A stretch of DNA of 64,000 nt from JBIQKZ01 sp044464765 (GCA_044464765.1 JBIQKZ010000006.1:123028-187027); one strand, 5' to 3'. Shown: positions 8,513 to 18,148, numbered from the stretch's first letter. Notes: generated by a model from the letters alone, not told the origin. Made by a program: numbers and translations.

Positions 8513-9802
8513 TTAGACCTTTAATTTCAACTGTTCAACCAGGCGATCCATGGGTATCGCTTCCTGCTGTTCCTGAGACTGCACGTCGGCGGCCCTGAGC
8601 CATTTGACGCTGGCCGTGCCCGAACTGAGTTCGCTCTCGCCCAGAATGACCGCCGCCACGGCGCCACTGGCATCCGCGCGCTTGAATTGCGACTTAAAGC
8701 CGGTAGAACCGGCGTGTACGATAACCGTAAATCCGGCATCGCGCAGCCGCTCCGCTGTTCTGGCAGCCAGCCGTTGCGCCTCGTCGGACTGATGGATCAT
8801 GTAAACCTGGCATTCGGGCGGTGTTTCAACCGCCGTCGACTGCGAGCATAAGTCGAGCAGACGCTCCATGCCGATGGCAAAGCCCACCGCTGGCGTTGCC
8901 TTGCCGCCCAACAATTCAACCAGGCCATCGTAACGGCCACCGCCGCATACTGTACCTTGTGCGCCCAGCCTGTCAGTCACCCATTCGAATACGGTCAGAT
9001 TGTAATAGTCCAGCCCACGCACCAAGCGGGGATTCAGTTGGTAGCCGATACCGGCGTCGTCCAGACGCTGGCGCACGCCATTGAAATGCGCCAGCGACTG
9101 CTCGCCCAGAAAGTCGAACAGCCGAGGAGCATTATTAGCCATGTCCTGCATCATCGGATTCTTTGTGTCGAGCACACGCAAGGGGTTGGTGTGCATGCGC
9201 CGACGCGCCTCGTCGTCGAGCACCGATTCATTCGCCTGCAGATACCCGATCAAGGCTTCGCGGTGGGCCGCGCGTTCATCCGCCTGACCCAGTGAGTTCA
9301 GTTCAAGGCGGATGTCGTTAAGACCCAAGGTCTTCCACAGGCGACCCAGCATGACAATAAGTTCGGCATCGATATCGGGACCGGGCAGGCCCAGGGCTTC
9401 GACGTCGATCTGGTGAAACTGCCGATAGCGGCCACGTTGCGGCTTTTCATGTCGAAACACGGGGCCCAGGGCATATACTCGTTGAGGACGCTCGTAGACC
9501 AGGTTGTGCTCGATGGTGGCGCGCACCATGCCAGCCGTGAACTCGGGACGCATGGTGAGCTGTTCACCATTCAAGGCATCCGTGAAGGAATACATTTCTT
9601 TCTCGACGATATCCGTAACCTCGCCGATACCTCGCGTAAACAGGCGGGTGTGCTCGAGCACCGGCGTGCGCATGTTGCGATAGCCGTATGCGGCCAGCCA
9701 ATGACGGACGGTTTCCTCCAACTGCTCCCATGAAGCACTGTTATCCGGTAGAACATCTTTCATGCCGGTGATGGCATGAACTTTTTTAAACGACTGCGTC
9801 AT
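8513..9802 (-). CDS. hisS: histidyl-tRNA synthetase
   Basis: Class II synthetase charging tRNA-His. The 429-residue protein begins MTQSFKKVHAITGMKDVLPDNS, with motif 1 (TPVLEHTRLFTRGIGE), motif 2 (ALGPVFRHEKPQRGRYRQFHQ), the HisA-type LVRGLDYYNLTVFEW, motif 3 (AVGFAIGMERLL) and a C-terminal anticodon-binding domain. ATG 9802 was chosen from homologous starts; an upstream start would add 14 residues running into ispG. It follows ispG closely in the same direction. Confidence 0.96.
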   Translation of the reverse strand: MTQSFKKVHAITGMKDVLPDNSASWEQLEETVRHWLAAYGYRNMRTPVLEHTRLFTRGIGEVTDIVEKEMYSFTDALNGEQLTMRPEFTAGMVRATIEHNLVYERPQRVYALGPVFRHEKPQRGRYRQFHQIDVEALGLPGPDIDAELIVMLGRLWKTLGLNDIRLELNSLGQADERAAHREALIGYLQANESVLDDEARRRMHTNPLRVLDTKNPMMQDMANNAPRLFDFLGEQSLAHFNGVRQRLDDAGIGYQLNPRLVRGLDYYNLTVFEWVTDRLGAQGTVCGGGRYDGLVELLGGKATPAVGFAIGMERLLDLCSQSTAVETPPECQVYMIHQSDEAQRLAARTAERLRDAGFTVIVHAGSTGFKSQFKRADASGAVAAVILGESELSSGTASVKWLRAADVQSQEQQEAIPMDRLVEQLKLKV

Positions 9803-9840
9803 ACATTCTCTGTTGTTATAAACCCGTTGCCGGGATGACA

Positions 9841-11127
9841 TCATTGCTGCGCGGGATTCCCGTAGCGGCGCTCGACGTAGTTTTGCACGATGGCCTGGAA
9901 CTCTTGGGCAATGTGGTCGCCCTTAAGGGTGACAATACGTTCGCCGTCGACATAGACCGGGGCCGACGGCACTTCGCCTGTGCCCGGCAGGCTGATGCCG
10001 ATATCGGCATGGCGGCTTTCGCCCGGGCCATTGACCACGCACCCCATGACGGCGACGTTCATGGACTCGACGCCCGGATAGCGCGACTTCCATACCGGCA
10101 TTTGCTTACGCAGATAGGCTTGTATGCTGTCGGCCAACTGCTGGAAAACAGTACTGCTGGTGCGACCACAACCGGGACAGGCCACCACCATGGGCGTAAA
10201 GGCCCGCAACCCCATGGTTTGCAGAATCTCTTGAGCCACGATCACTTCACGCGTGCGATCCCCGCCGGGCTCCGGCGTAAGCGAAATGCGAATGGTGTCG
10301 CCAATGCCTTGCTGCAGCAACACGGCAAGCGCCGCCGTGGACGCCACGATGCCTTTGCTGCCCATGCCGGCTTCCGTAAGCCCCAAATGAGCGGGATAGT
10401 CGCAACGCAAAGCCAGGTCTTGATAAACCGCGATAAGGTCCTGCACGTGGCTGACCTTGCACGACAAAATTATGGCATCGGAGCGCAAGCCCAATTGCTC
10501 GGCTCGCTGCGCGTTGCTGATGGCTGAAATGACCAGGGCGTCGCGCATGACCGCCTGGGCGCTCCAGGGCTGCGGCCGACGATTGTTCTCGTCCATCATG
10601 CGCGCCATGAGGTCGTGATCCAGGCTGCCCCAGTTGACCCCGATACGCACAGGCTTGTCGTAGCGACATGCGATATCGATCATTTGAGCAAAGTTGTCAT
10701 CACGTTTCTTGCCACCGCCCATATTGCCCGGATTGATCCGGTACTTGGACAAGGCCTGCGCACAATCGGGAAATTGGGTCAGCAGCTTGTGGCCGTTGTA
10801 GTGAAAGTCGCCGACCAGTGGTACCGACACCCCCATACGATCGAGCTGCTCGCGAATGACAGGCACTTCGCGGGCGGCTTCGGGCGTGTTGACCGTGATG
10901 CGCACCAACTCGGAACCCGCCAACGCCAGCTCTTTAACCTGTATGGCCGTGGCGATGGCGTCCACCGTATCGGTGTTGGTCATGGATTGAACCACAACCG
11001 GCGCACCCCCACCGACCAGGACCGATGTATCGGCCCATCGAATGTTTACCTGGCGTGTCTCACGCCGTTCGGCGGCGCCCACAGGCCGTGGCGCGCCCGT
11101 AACTGCATCGTTGAAAAGCTGTGTCAT
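9841..11127 (-). CDS. ispG: 4-hydroxy-3-methylbut-2-en-1-yl diphosphate synthase (IspG/GcpE)
   Basis: [4Fe-4S] enzyme of the MEP isoprenoid pathway that turns MEcPP into HMBPP. The 428-residue protein shows PVVVQSMTNTDTVD near the N-terminus (TIM barrel), RINPGNMG, GVNWGSLDHD, and the C-terminal cluster cysteines in CPGCGRTSS and AVMGCVVNGPGESRHADIG. Its start overlaps the rodZ-like stop by 4 bp (ATGA), so it is translationally coupled. Confidence 0.96.
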   Translation of the reverse strand: MTQLFNDAVTGAPRPVGAAERRETRQVNIRWADTSVLVGGGAPVVVQSMTNTDTVDAIATAIQVKELALAGSELVRITVNTPEAAREVPVIREQLDRMGVSVPLVGDFHYNGHKLLTQFPDCAQALSKYRINPGNMGGGKKRDDNFAQMIDIACRYDKPVRIGVNWGSLDHDLMARMMDENNRRPQPWSAQAVMRDALVISAISNAQRAEQLGLRSDAIILSCKVSHVQDLIAVYQDLALRCDYPAHLGLTEAGMGSKGIVASTAALAVLLQQGIGDTIRISLTPEPGGDRTREVIVAQEILQTMGLRAFTPMVVACPGCGRTSSTVFQQLADSIQAYLRKQMPVWKSRYPGVESMNVAVMGCVVNGPGESRHADIGISLPGTGEVPSAPVYVDGERIVTLKGDHIAQEFQAIVQNYVERRYGNPAQQ

Positions 11128-11636
11128 TGTTTAAGCGATTTAAGCCAGTCGACCACCAGCCAGGAGTCTGGGATCCAGCCGCGCTCGAGTGCATAGAAGG
11201 CCGCCACCAGCAACAAAATAAGGATGACGATCAACCACCCCCAAGACCGCTGGCCCGCTTCCGACTGCAAAGGTAGGTCGACCCTGGACATGGCCGCCCG
11301 TTCGGAGATTGCAGTGCCGCCCGGCCGCGCAGCCACGCCAAGCTGGGTGTCGAGCATGACCAGCAGCGCATCGATATCGGTTTCAAGATAACGGCCATAG
11401 TTCTTGACCATGCCGCGCAACGGCAAGCCTTTGGGCAGCGAATCCCAGTTCTCGTTCTCGAGCGCTTCGATCTGGCGCGTCGAAAACTTGAGCCGGGCGG
11501 AAACGTCGCCCAGGGATAGCGACCTGGCCGTACGCAAGGCTTTGAGCGTTTCGCCCAGGCCTTGGGGGACGTAGCCCTGACCGTCGGCCGATTGGCTGTC
11601 TTGCGAAGAAACCGCTTTTAGCAGTGGATGGTTCAT
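11124..11636 (-). CDS. RodZ-like helix-turn-helix membrane protein, short form
   Basis: RodZ links MreB filaments to the cell-wall machinery through a cytoplasmic HTH domain. This 170-residue protein has an HTH_25-type domain at about 28-95 (GLGETLKALRTARSLSLGDVS, LPLRGMVKNYGRYL), a linker, and one membrane helix at about 130-150 (WGWLIVILILLLVAAFYAL). It stops some 20 residues later, so the periplasmic RodZ domain (DUF4115) of the longer Escherichia coli protein is missing. It overlaps both rlmN and ispG by 4 bp. Confidence 0.8.
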   Translation of the reverse strand: MNHPLLKAVSSQDSQSADGQGYVPQGLGETLKALRTARSLSLGDVSARLKFSTRQIEALENENWDSLPKGLPLRGMVKNYGRYLETDIDALLVMLDTQLGVAARPGGTAISERAAMSRVDLPLQSEAGQRSWGWLIVILILLLVAAFYALERGWIPDSWLVVDWLKSLKQ

Positions 11637-12796
11637 TCACGCTCCTCTTTGATGGCGATGGTGGCACGGTTAGGCAGCCGCTCGTTGATGCGGGTACGAT
11701 CCTTGACATCGCCCGCAAGCTGGCCACAGGCGGCGGCGATATCGTCGCCCCGTGTCTTGCGCACAGTTGTAACCACGCCGGCATCCATGAGACGTTGTGC
11801 AAATAAACGCACGCGTGACGCAGGCGAGCGTTTCAGGCCCGACTGCGGAAAAGGATTGAAAGGGATCAAATTGAACTTGCACCGCACCTGATTGGCGATG
11901 GCGATAAGTTCGCGTGCATGCTCGTCGGTATCGTTGACGCCGTCGAGCATGATGTATTCGAAAGTGATGAAGTCGCGCGGGGCGAATTCCAGGTAACGAT
12001 TGCACGCATCCAGCAGCTCGGCCAACGGATGTTTGCGATTGAGCGGCACAAGTTTGTCGCGCAAGGCATCGTTGGGCGCGTGCAGGGATACGGCCAGCGC
12101 CACGGGGCAATCACGCCCCAGGCGGTCGATCATGGGCACCACCCCCGACGTGGACACCGTAACGCGCCGACGTGACAAGCCATAGGCATTGTCGTCGAGC
12201 ATGAGGCGCAAGGCGCCCAACACCTGGTCGTAATTGAGCAAGGGTTCCCCCATGCCCATGAATACGACATTGCTGATCACGCGGGCGGGCGCAACGGCGG
12301 TGCCGCCGTTTTGGTTGGCGACAGTGCGCGCACTGCCAAGGTCGGCCTCGAGGACGCGCTTGGCATGCCACAACTGGCCAATGATTTCGCCCGTGGTGAG
12401 ATTGCGGTTAAAGCCCTGATAGCCCGTAGAGCAGAATGGACATGCGACCGTGCAGCCCGCCTGGCTGGAAATGCACAGGGTGCCGCGATCATCTTCAGGA
12501 ATGAAGACGGTTTCAACGGCATTGTTGCGGCCCACATCGAACAACCACTTGCGGGTGCCGTCGGCCGAGCGCTGCTCGGTGGCGACCTGAGGACCCTGCA
12601 CCACGCAATGGTCCGCCAGTTGGTGGCGGAAACTTTGGGCCAGATCTGTCATTTGGTCGAACGAAGCCACCCCTCGCTGGTGCACCCAGCGCTGCAATTG
12701 CTTGGCGCGAAAGGGCTTGCCGCCCCAACGCCCGACCAGTTCGGTCAGTTCGGAGCCTCCAAGGCCTATGAGATTGACTGTTTCGACATCTGACAT
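11633..12796 (-). CDS. rlmN: dual-specificity 23S rRNA A2503 / tRNA A37 methyltransferase RlmN
   Basis: Radical-SAM enzyme methylating C2 of A2503 in 23S rRNA and A37 in tRNAs. The 387-residue protein has the [4Fe-4S] motif CTVACPFC within SSQAGCTVACPFCSTG (about residue 120). It also has the family block VFMGMGEPLLNYD, the SLHAPND motif, and the conserved C-terminal Cys region. It opens the rlmN-rodZ-ispG-hisS series downstream of ndk. Confidence 0.95.
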   Translation of the reverse strand: MSDVETVNLIGLGGSELTELVGRWGGKPFRAKQLQRWVHQRGVASFDQMTDLAQSFRHQLADHCVVQGPQVATEQRSADGTRKWLFDVGRNNAVETVFIPEDDRGTLCISSQAGCTVACPFCSTGYQGFNRNLTTGEIIGQLWHAKRVLEADLGSARTVANQNGGTAVAPARVISNVVFMGMGEPLLNYDQVLGALRLMLDDNAYGLSRRRVTVSTSGVVPMIDRLGRDCPVALAVSLHAPNDALRDKLVPLNRKHPLAELLDACNRYLEFAPRDFITFEYIMLDGVNDTDEHARELIAIANQVRCKFNLIPFNPFPQSGLKRSPASRVRLFAQRLMDAGVVTTVRKTRGDDIAAACGQLAGDVKDRTRINERLPNRATIAIKEERE

Positions 12797-12826
12797 GAAT
12801 AAGGCCGCCGTACGGGCGGCAAAAAA

Positions 12827-13252
12827 TCAACGGCTGTGTATTTTGCTTTCGGGGAAGAAGAAAGCGATTTCCACGGCTGCGGTTTCGGCAGCGTCGGAGC
12901 CATGCACGGCATTGGCATCGATGCTGTCCGCAAAATCGGCGCGAATCGTGCCGGCGTCTGCTTTCTTGGGATCAGTGGCGCCCATCAGGTCGCGGTTCTT
13001 CTGGATGGCGTTCTCGCCTTCAAGGACCTGCACGAACACAGGACCGGAAATCATGAACTCGACCAGATCGTTGAAAAAGGGGCGTTCTTTGTGAACAGCG
13101 TAGAATCGTTCGGCATCGGCGCGCGACAATTGCTGCAGGCTTGCGGCAATTACTTTAAGATTAGCCTCTTCGAAGCGGGAAACGATCTGCCCGATTACGT
13201 TTTTAGCGACTGCATCTGGTTTGATAATGGAAAGGGTGCGTTCGATAGCCAT
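12827..13252 (-). CDS. ndk: nucleoside diphosphate kinase
   Basis: Balances NTP pools by phosphate transfer through a phosphohistidine. The 141-residue protein begins MAIERTLSIIKPDAVAKN and has the active-site NAVHGSDA histidine at about 117, at normal family length. An in-frame upstream start would add 19 unrelated residues, so ATG 13252 is used. A GCCGCC/GGCGGC hairpin lies between ndk and rlmN, but its T-run is on the wrong side for termination of ndk. Confidence 0.97.
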   Translation of the reverse strand: MAIERTLSIIKPDAVAKNVIGQIVSRFEEANLKVIAASLQQLSRADAERFYAVHKERPFFNDLVEFMISGPVFVQVLEGENAIQKNRDLMGATDPKKADAGTIRADFADSIDANAVHGSDAAETAAVEIAFFFPESKIHSR

Positions 13253-13443
13253 AAAATATCCAAGGTTTAAACAATGATTTTTGCCCGCCAGGCAAGCGCA
13301 GACGCGCATCAGGCAGCCTGGCCAAGCCCGAAAAACAGAAACCGTCTAGTTGCGAAAACAGTTTTTTCAGCAAAAACAACAACTTCTACATAGTTTTTGT
13401 TAACCGCAAATTTTACCATGCCGCATGAAAATCACTCCATCAT

Positions 13444-13495
13444 AAAATAATGGGTTACGGCCATTATTTTCGATACGGGGCGTTAGCCGCTAACG
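13444..13495. promoter_or_regulatory. two inverted repeats in the ndk-valS intergenic region
   Basis: AAAATAATGG (13444-13453) and CCATTATTTT (13461-13470) are perfect 10-bp arms with a 7-nt spacer. Just after, CGTTAG-CCG-CTAACG (13481-13495) forms a tight hairpin. Both precede valS (start 13552) and lie 190 bp or more upstream of ndk. They could be an operator pair or a structured valS leader. The rest of 13253-13551 shows no gene. Confidence 0.4.
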
Positions 13496-13551
13496 ACCTT
13501 GCAACTTCCAAACATTGTGGGCGCCACTACGCCTGAACTTATTTACCTGAC

Positions 13552-16407
13552 ATGACCACACCATCTGCCTTGCAAGAGCCTTCACAACTGCCCAAAAGCT
13601 TCGAGCCGCAGGACATCGAATCGCGCTGGTATGCCCAGTGGGAAAAACTGGGGTATTTCAATGGCGGGCAGCACGTGGCGCCCCCGCCCGGCCAGGCCAG
13701 CGCCCCCTACGTCATACAATTTCCGCCCCCCAATGTCACCGGCACCCTGCACATGGGCCATGCCTTCAATCAGACCATTATGGACGGGTTGATCCGCTAT
13801 CGGCGCATGCGGGGCGACGATACCGTGTTCATTCCAGGCACCGACCATGCGGGCATCGCCACGCAAATTGTGGTGGAGCGCCAACTGGATGCCAAAAACC
13901 TCACTCGACACGACCTGGGCCGGGAAAAATTCCTGGAAACTGTGTGGGAATGGAAAAATCAGTCGGGCAGCGCCATTACCGAACAATTTCGCCGTCTGGG
14001 CTCATCCGCCGACTGGTCGCGCGAATACTTCACAATGGACGACAAGCTGTCGCGCGGGGTCGTGGAAACCTTCGTTCGCCTGCACGAACAAGGTCTTATA
14101 TACCGCGGCAAACGTCTGGTCAACTGGGACCCGGTGTTGGGGACAGCCGTCTCCGACCTTGAAGTCGTCAGCGAGGAAGAAGATGGCTTCATGTGGGAAA
14201 TCCGCTATCCGCTGGTCGAACCGGACGGCGACCTGACCCATCTGGTGGTCGCCACGACGCGGCCCGAAACCATGCTGGGCGACGTGGCCGTCATGGTCCA
14301 CCCCGAAGACGAACGCTATGCCCACCTGATCGGGCGCCGCGTCATGTTGCCGCTGTGCGGCCGCGAAATCCCTATCATCGCCGACGATTACGTCGACCGC
14401 GAATTCGGCACGGGCGTCGTCAAGGTCACGCCGGCCCACGACTTCAATGACTACGCCGTGGGACAGCGTCACGCCCTGCCCCAGATCAGCGTGCTGACGC
14501 TAGATGCCCGGATCACCAACGACAGCCCTGCCGCCTATCGCGGCCTGGATCGCTTCGAAGCCCGAACCCGTATCGTCGCCGACCTGGAGTCGCTTGGCCT
14601 GCTGAGCGCAGTCAAGCCGCACAAGCTGATGGTGCCGCGCGGCGACCGCACCGATACCGTCATTGAGCCCATGCTGACCGACCAGTGGTTTGTCGCCATG
14701 AGCAAGCCCGCACCGGCAGACACCTTGCACCCTGGCCAAAGCATTACCCAGGTCGCACTCGATGTCGTGGCCGATGGCCGGGTGCGTTTCCACCCTGAAA
14801 ACTGGACGACCACGTATAACCAGTGGCTGGAGAATATCCAGGACTGGTGTATTTCCCGCCAACTGTGGTGGGGTCACCAGATTCCGGCCTGGTACGGGCC
14901 CGACGGCCAGATATTCGTCGCCCGCGACGAAGCCGAAGCGCACCGCCAAGCCGCCGCTGCGGGCGTCTCGGGGCCGCTAACGCGCGACCCGGACGTGCTG
15001 GATACCTGGTTCTCGTCGGCCCTGGTGCCATTCACCGATTTAGGCTGGCCGGAACTAACACCCGACCTGGCCCGCTATCTGCCGTCCAATGTGCTGGTCA
15101 CGGGCTTTGACATTATTTTCTTCTGGGTGGCGCGCATGGTCATGATGAGCATGCACATGACAGGCCAGGTTCCCTTCCGCGACGTCTATGTACATGGCCT
15201 GGTGTGCGACATGGACGGCAAGAAAATGAGCAAGTCCAAGGGAAACACCATCGACCCCGTCGACCTGATCGATGGCATCGCCCTTGAGCCCCTGGTGGCC
15301 AAGCGCACCGCCGGCCTGATGAACCCGCGCCAGGCGGCCAGCATTGAAAAGAAAACGCGCAAGGATTATCCCCAAGGTTTCCCGGCCTATGGCACCGATG
15401 CCCTGCGCTTTACCATGGCGGCCTATGCCACCCTGGGGCGCAACATCAATTTCGACCTAAAGCGCTGCGAAGGCTATCGCAATTTCTGCAATAAGCTCTG
15501 GAACGCCACCCGCTTCGTGTTGATGAATACCGAAGGCCATGCGCCCGCCGGCGCCGCCCAAGGCAGCCTGAGCTTCGTGGACCGCTGGATCGTCAGCCGC
15601 CTGCAGCGCCTGGAAGCCGACATCGAACGAGGCTTCCAGGAATACCGCTTCGACTACATTGCCAACGCCCTGTACCACTTTGTCTGGGATGAATATTGCG
15701 ACTGGTACGTGGAAATGGCCAAGGTGCAGATCCAGCAAGGCGACGAAGCTCAACAGCTGGGTACCCGACAAACCCTGATTCAGGTGTTGGAAACCGTGCT
15801 GCGCCTGGCCCATCCCATTATTCCTTTCATTACGGAAGAACTCTGGCAAAAGGTTGCCGTCGTCGCCGGCAAGCGTGGCGCGGATGAACAAACCAGCCTG
15901 TGCATACAACCCTATCCGGTCAGCCAACCCTCGTTGCTCGACGAAACCGCCGAGGCACAAGTGGCGGAACTGAAAACCCAGGTCGAGGCCATCCGCACGC
16001 TACGCGGGGAAATGAATCTATCCCCCGCCCAACGGGCGCCGTTGATTGCACAGGGCGAAGCGTCGATGCTTGACGCCAACCGCCCCTACCTGACCGCCCT
16101 GGCCAAGCTGGAAAAAATGGATGTCGTCGAACAGTTGCCCGATGTCGGCGCGCCCGTTCAGGTGGTTGGCGCCACCCAGTTGATGCTGCACGTGGAAATC
16201 GACGTTGACGCCGAACGCGCCCGCCTGGGCAAGGAAATCGACCGGCTGGAAAAGGAAATCGCCAAGGCCCAGGGCAAGCTAGCCAATGCCAGCTTTATCG
16301 AGCGGGCGCCCGCTGCCGTCGTAGAGCAGGAAAAGACCCGCCTCGCGCAATTTGGCGAAACCCTGGAAAAAGTCCGCCAACAGGTAAGCAAGTTAATGTC
16401 CCGCTAG
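13552..16407 (+). CDS. valS: valyl-tRNA synthetase
   Basis: Class I synthetase charging tRNA-Val. The 951-residue protein has the HIGH-type motif as HMGH in GTLHMGHAFNQT (about residue 65). The CP1 editing domain includes TTRPETMLGDVAVMVHP, and the KMSKS loop is at about 561 (DGKKMSKSKGN). The C-terminal coiled-coil arm (ERARLGKEIDRLEKEIAKAQ) ends the protein. Its last 15 bases overlap trmD on the other strand, so the two genes are convergent with no room for a terminator. Confidence 0.97.
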   Translation: MTTPSALQEPSQLPKSFEPQDIESRWYAQWEKLGYFNGGQHVAPPPGQASAPYVIQFPPPNVTGTLHMGHAFNQTIMDGLIRYRRMRGDDTVFIPGTDHAGIATQIVVERQLDAKNLTRHDLGREKFLETVWEWKNQSGSAITEQFRRLGSSADWSREYFTMDDKLSRGVVETFVRLHEQGLIYRGKRLVNWDPVLGTAVSDLEVVSEEEDGFMWEIRYPLVEPDGDLTHLVVATTRPETMLGDVAVMVHPEDERYAHLIGRRVMLPLCGREIPIIADDYVDREFGTGVVKVTPAHDFNDYAVGQRHALPQISVLTLDARITNDSPAAYRGLDRFEARTRIVADLESLGLLSAVKPHKLMVPRGDRTDTVIEPMLTDQWFVAMSKPAPADTLHPGQSITQVALDVVADGRVRFHPENWTTTYNQWLENIQDWCISRQLWWGHQIPAWYGPDGQIFVARDEAEAHRQAAAAGVSGPLTRDPDVLDTWFSSALVPFTDLGWPELTPDLARYLPSNVLVTGFDIIFFWVARMVMMSMHMTGQVPFRDVYVHGLVCDMDGKKMSKSKGNTIDPVDLIDGIALEPLVAKRTAGLMNPRQAASIEKKTRKDYPQGFPAYGTDALRFTMAAYATLGRNINFDLKRCEGYRNFCNKLWNATRFVLMNTEGHAPAGAAQGSLSFVDRWIVSRLQRLEADIERGFQEYRFDYIANALYHFVWDEYCDWYVEMAKVQIQQGDEAQQLGTRQTLIQVLETVLRLAHPIIPFITEELWQKVAVVAGKRGADEQTSLCIQPYPVSQPSLLDETAEAQVAELKTQVEAIRTLRGEMNLSPAQRAPLIAQGEASMLDANRPYLTALAKLEKMDVVEQLPDVGAPVQVVGATQLMLHVEIDVDAERARLGKEIDRLEKEIAKAQGKLANASFIERAPAAVVEQEKTRLAQFGETLEKVRQQVSKLMSR

Positions 16408-17148
16408 TCCGGCCAAGAATTTCTCGTCGGTGCGGGTCAACAAGCCCGCTCGTCGGGCCGCCTCGATCAGGTCGGGCCGGCGCGCAGCGGTCAGGGCCAA
16501 TGATTGCCGCCGCCGCCATACCGCGATATTGGCATGATGGCCTGACAGCAGCTCGGGCGGCACCCCAACGCCCTTGTAGTTTTCGGGCCGGGTGTAGTGC
16601 GGGCTGTCCAGCAGCCCGGTCAGCGCGACATTGAATGAGTCCTGTTTTGCGGAATCATCATCGTTAAGCACGCCCGGCAGCAAGCGGACGGCGCTATCCA
16701 TGATGGCCAGCGCAGCGATCTCGCCGCCCGACAGCACAAAGTCGCCCAACGAAACCTCGTGCGTCACGCAACGGTCGATAAAGCGCTGGTCCACCCCTTC
16801 GTAGCGGCCACACACTAGAATCGCGCCGGGGCCAAGCGCCAACGCCTGCGCCATGTCCTGATCGAAACGGCGGCCGGTAGGACTCATCAGGATGACTGGC
16901 GTGTTGTCCTCGTGTCGCTGCGCCTTGGCCGCCAGAACCGCCTGTTCCAGGGGATCGGCCAGCATCACCATGCCTGGTCCGCCGCCATACGGACGGTCAT
17001 CCACGGTACGGTGAACATCGTGGGTGAAATCACGCGGATTCCATGTGGCCAGATGCCAAAGGCCCTGGCCATGGGCGCGACCCGTGACGCCCAGCTCGCG
17101 AACCACATCAAACATATCGGGAAACAGCGAAACAACATCGAACCGCAT
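16393..17148 (-). CDS. trmD: tRNA (guanine-N1)-methyltransferase TrmD
   Basis: SPOUT-class enzyme making m1G37 in tRNAs to prevent +1 frameshifts. The 251-residue protein begins MRFDVVSLFPDMFD, with RPYGGGPGMVM, the trefoil-knot block ALGPGAILVCGRYEGVDQRF and SLGDFVLSGGEIAAL. It lies 16 bp after rimM in the rpsP-rimM-trmD operon. rplS, often the fourth member of this operon, is not downstream; valS converges instead. Confidence 0.96.
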   Translation of the reverse strand: MRFDVVSLFPDMFDVVRELGVTGRAHGQGLWHLATWNPRDFTHDVHRTVDDRPYGGGPGMVMLADPLEQAVLAAKAQRHEDNTPVILMSPTGRRFDQDMAQALALGPGAILVCGRYEGVDQRFIDRCVTHEVSLGDFVLSGGEIAALAIMDSAVRLLPGVLNDDDSAKQDSFNVALTGLLDSPHYTRPENYKGVGVPPELLSGHHANIAVWRRRQSLALTAARRPDLIEAARRAGLLTRTDEKFLAGLAGH

Positions 17149-17164
17149 GGAAACCGCCTGTTGA

Positions 17165-17818
17165 TCAGAATTCGACGGGCCAGTTGCTTTCCAGCCGCTT
17201 GTTAGCCAGATCGACGGTATGGACGTGAGCTTTTACAAAAGGCACCAGAACGTCTTGCGTATGACCCTTGGCTGACTGCAAAAGAGCCGCCTGGCCATCC
17301 GGACCGATCGAGGCCCGGGCAACTCGCAGGACGGCATGCGCGCCATTGTCGATGACATCTTGCACAACACCAATGAACACGGACGCGCCGCCGTGTTCGC
17401 CAAACAACTGGCAGCCGATCAGATCGACCCAGTAGTATTCGTCGTCTTCGGTCGCGGGAAACTGCGACCGCGATACCCAAACGGTACTGGCTTTGAAGGT
17501 TTCGGCCGCTTCGCGGTCGGACGCCAGATCGATCTGTGCGATGACCGTGGCGCCATGCGTACGAGCTGCAAGCACTTGGGCCGCGCGCATCGGGCCGCCT
17601 GCCGACTCGGTAGACTTGCCGGACGAACGCGCAAAAGCGCCCGCCCCCTGGCTTACGGGAACGGGCGCTTTGATCCACCATGTTCTGGCTTGCAGCAGAA
17701 CTTCTGCCTGGCTGGAATGCGGCTGCACTTTGATCCAGCCTTTGACCCCATAAGCTGACACGACACGCCCAAGCTCAACCAGATCGGTTGGCATATGGGT
17801 CGTTTGTTCAGCAATCAT
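17165..17818 (-). CDS. rimM: 16S rRNA processing protein RimM
   Basis: RimM assists maturation of the 30S head together with S19. The 217-residue protein has LVELGRVVSAYGVKGWIKVQPHS at the N-terminus and the PRC-barrel in EYYWVDLIGCQLFG followed by IGVVQDVIDNGAHAVLRV. A long central insertion (about 50-100) is common in Bordetella-like forms. ATG 17818 is used; an internal ATG at 17794 (MPTDLVELG) is also possible. It lies between rpsP and trmD. Confidence 0.94.
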   Translation of the reverse strand: MIAEQTTHMPTDLVELGRVVSAYGVKGWIKVQPHSSQAEVLLQARTWWIKAPVPVSQGAGAFARSSGKSTESAGGPMRAAQVLAARTHGATVIAQIDLASDREAAETFKASTVWVSRSQFPATEDDEYYWVDLIGCQLFGEHGGASVFIGVVQDVIDNGAHAVLRVARASIGPDGQAALLQSAKGHTQDVLVPFVKAHVHTVDLANKRLESNWPVEF

Positions 17819-17884
17819 GGAACCAGTTCCAGCACGTGGCCCGAAGCAGATGCCAAAGCCGGCACACGCCGGCCACGCCTAAGC

Positions 17885-18148
17885 TCAGGCAGCAGCTTGA
17901 GCAGCTTTAGCGGAATATTCTTTGACCAGGCGCGTAACAGCGGGCGATAATTGCGCGCCGTTGTCCGACCAGTACTGAACGCGGTCCATCGCAAGACGCA
18001 GGTTTTCCTGGCCTTCGTTGGCAACGGGGTTATAAAAACCCAGGCGCTCGATAAAACGACCATCGCGTCGGTCGCGCGAATCGGCTGCAACTACATTGTA
18101 AAACGGACGTTTCTTCGAGCCACCACGGGCTAGACGAATCACCACCAT
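17885..18148 (-). CDS. rpsP: 30S ribosomal protein S16
   Basis: S16 binds the 5' domain of 16S rRNA early in 30S assembly. The 87-residue protein begins MVIRLARGGSKKRPFYNVV, with DRRDGRFIERLGFYNP and the tail KEYSAKAAQAAA. ATG 18148 is clear from the conserved N-terminus. First gene of rpsP-rimM-trmD. Confidence 0.97.
   Translation of the reverse strand: MVVIRLARGGSKKRPFYNVVAADSRDRRDGRFIERLGFYNPVANEGQENLRLAMDRVQYWSDNGAQLSPAVTRLVKEYSAKAAQAAA

Noticed and set aside
12803..12820. GCCGCC/GGCGGC hairpin between ndk and rlmN as a terminator
   Set aside because: On the minus strand the T-run precedes the stem, so it is not a terminator for ndk. It would fit only plus-strand transcription, where no gene lies upstream.
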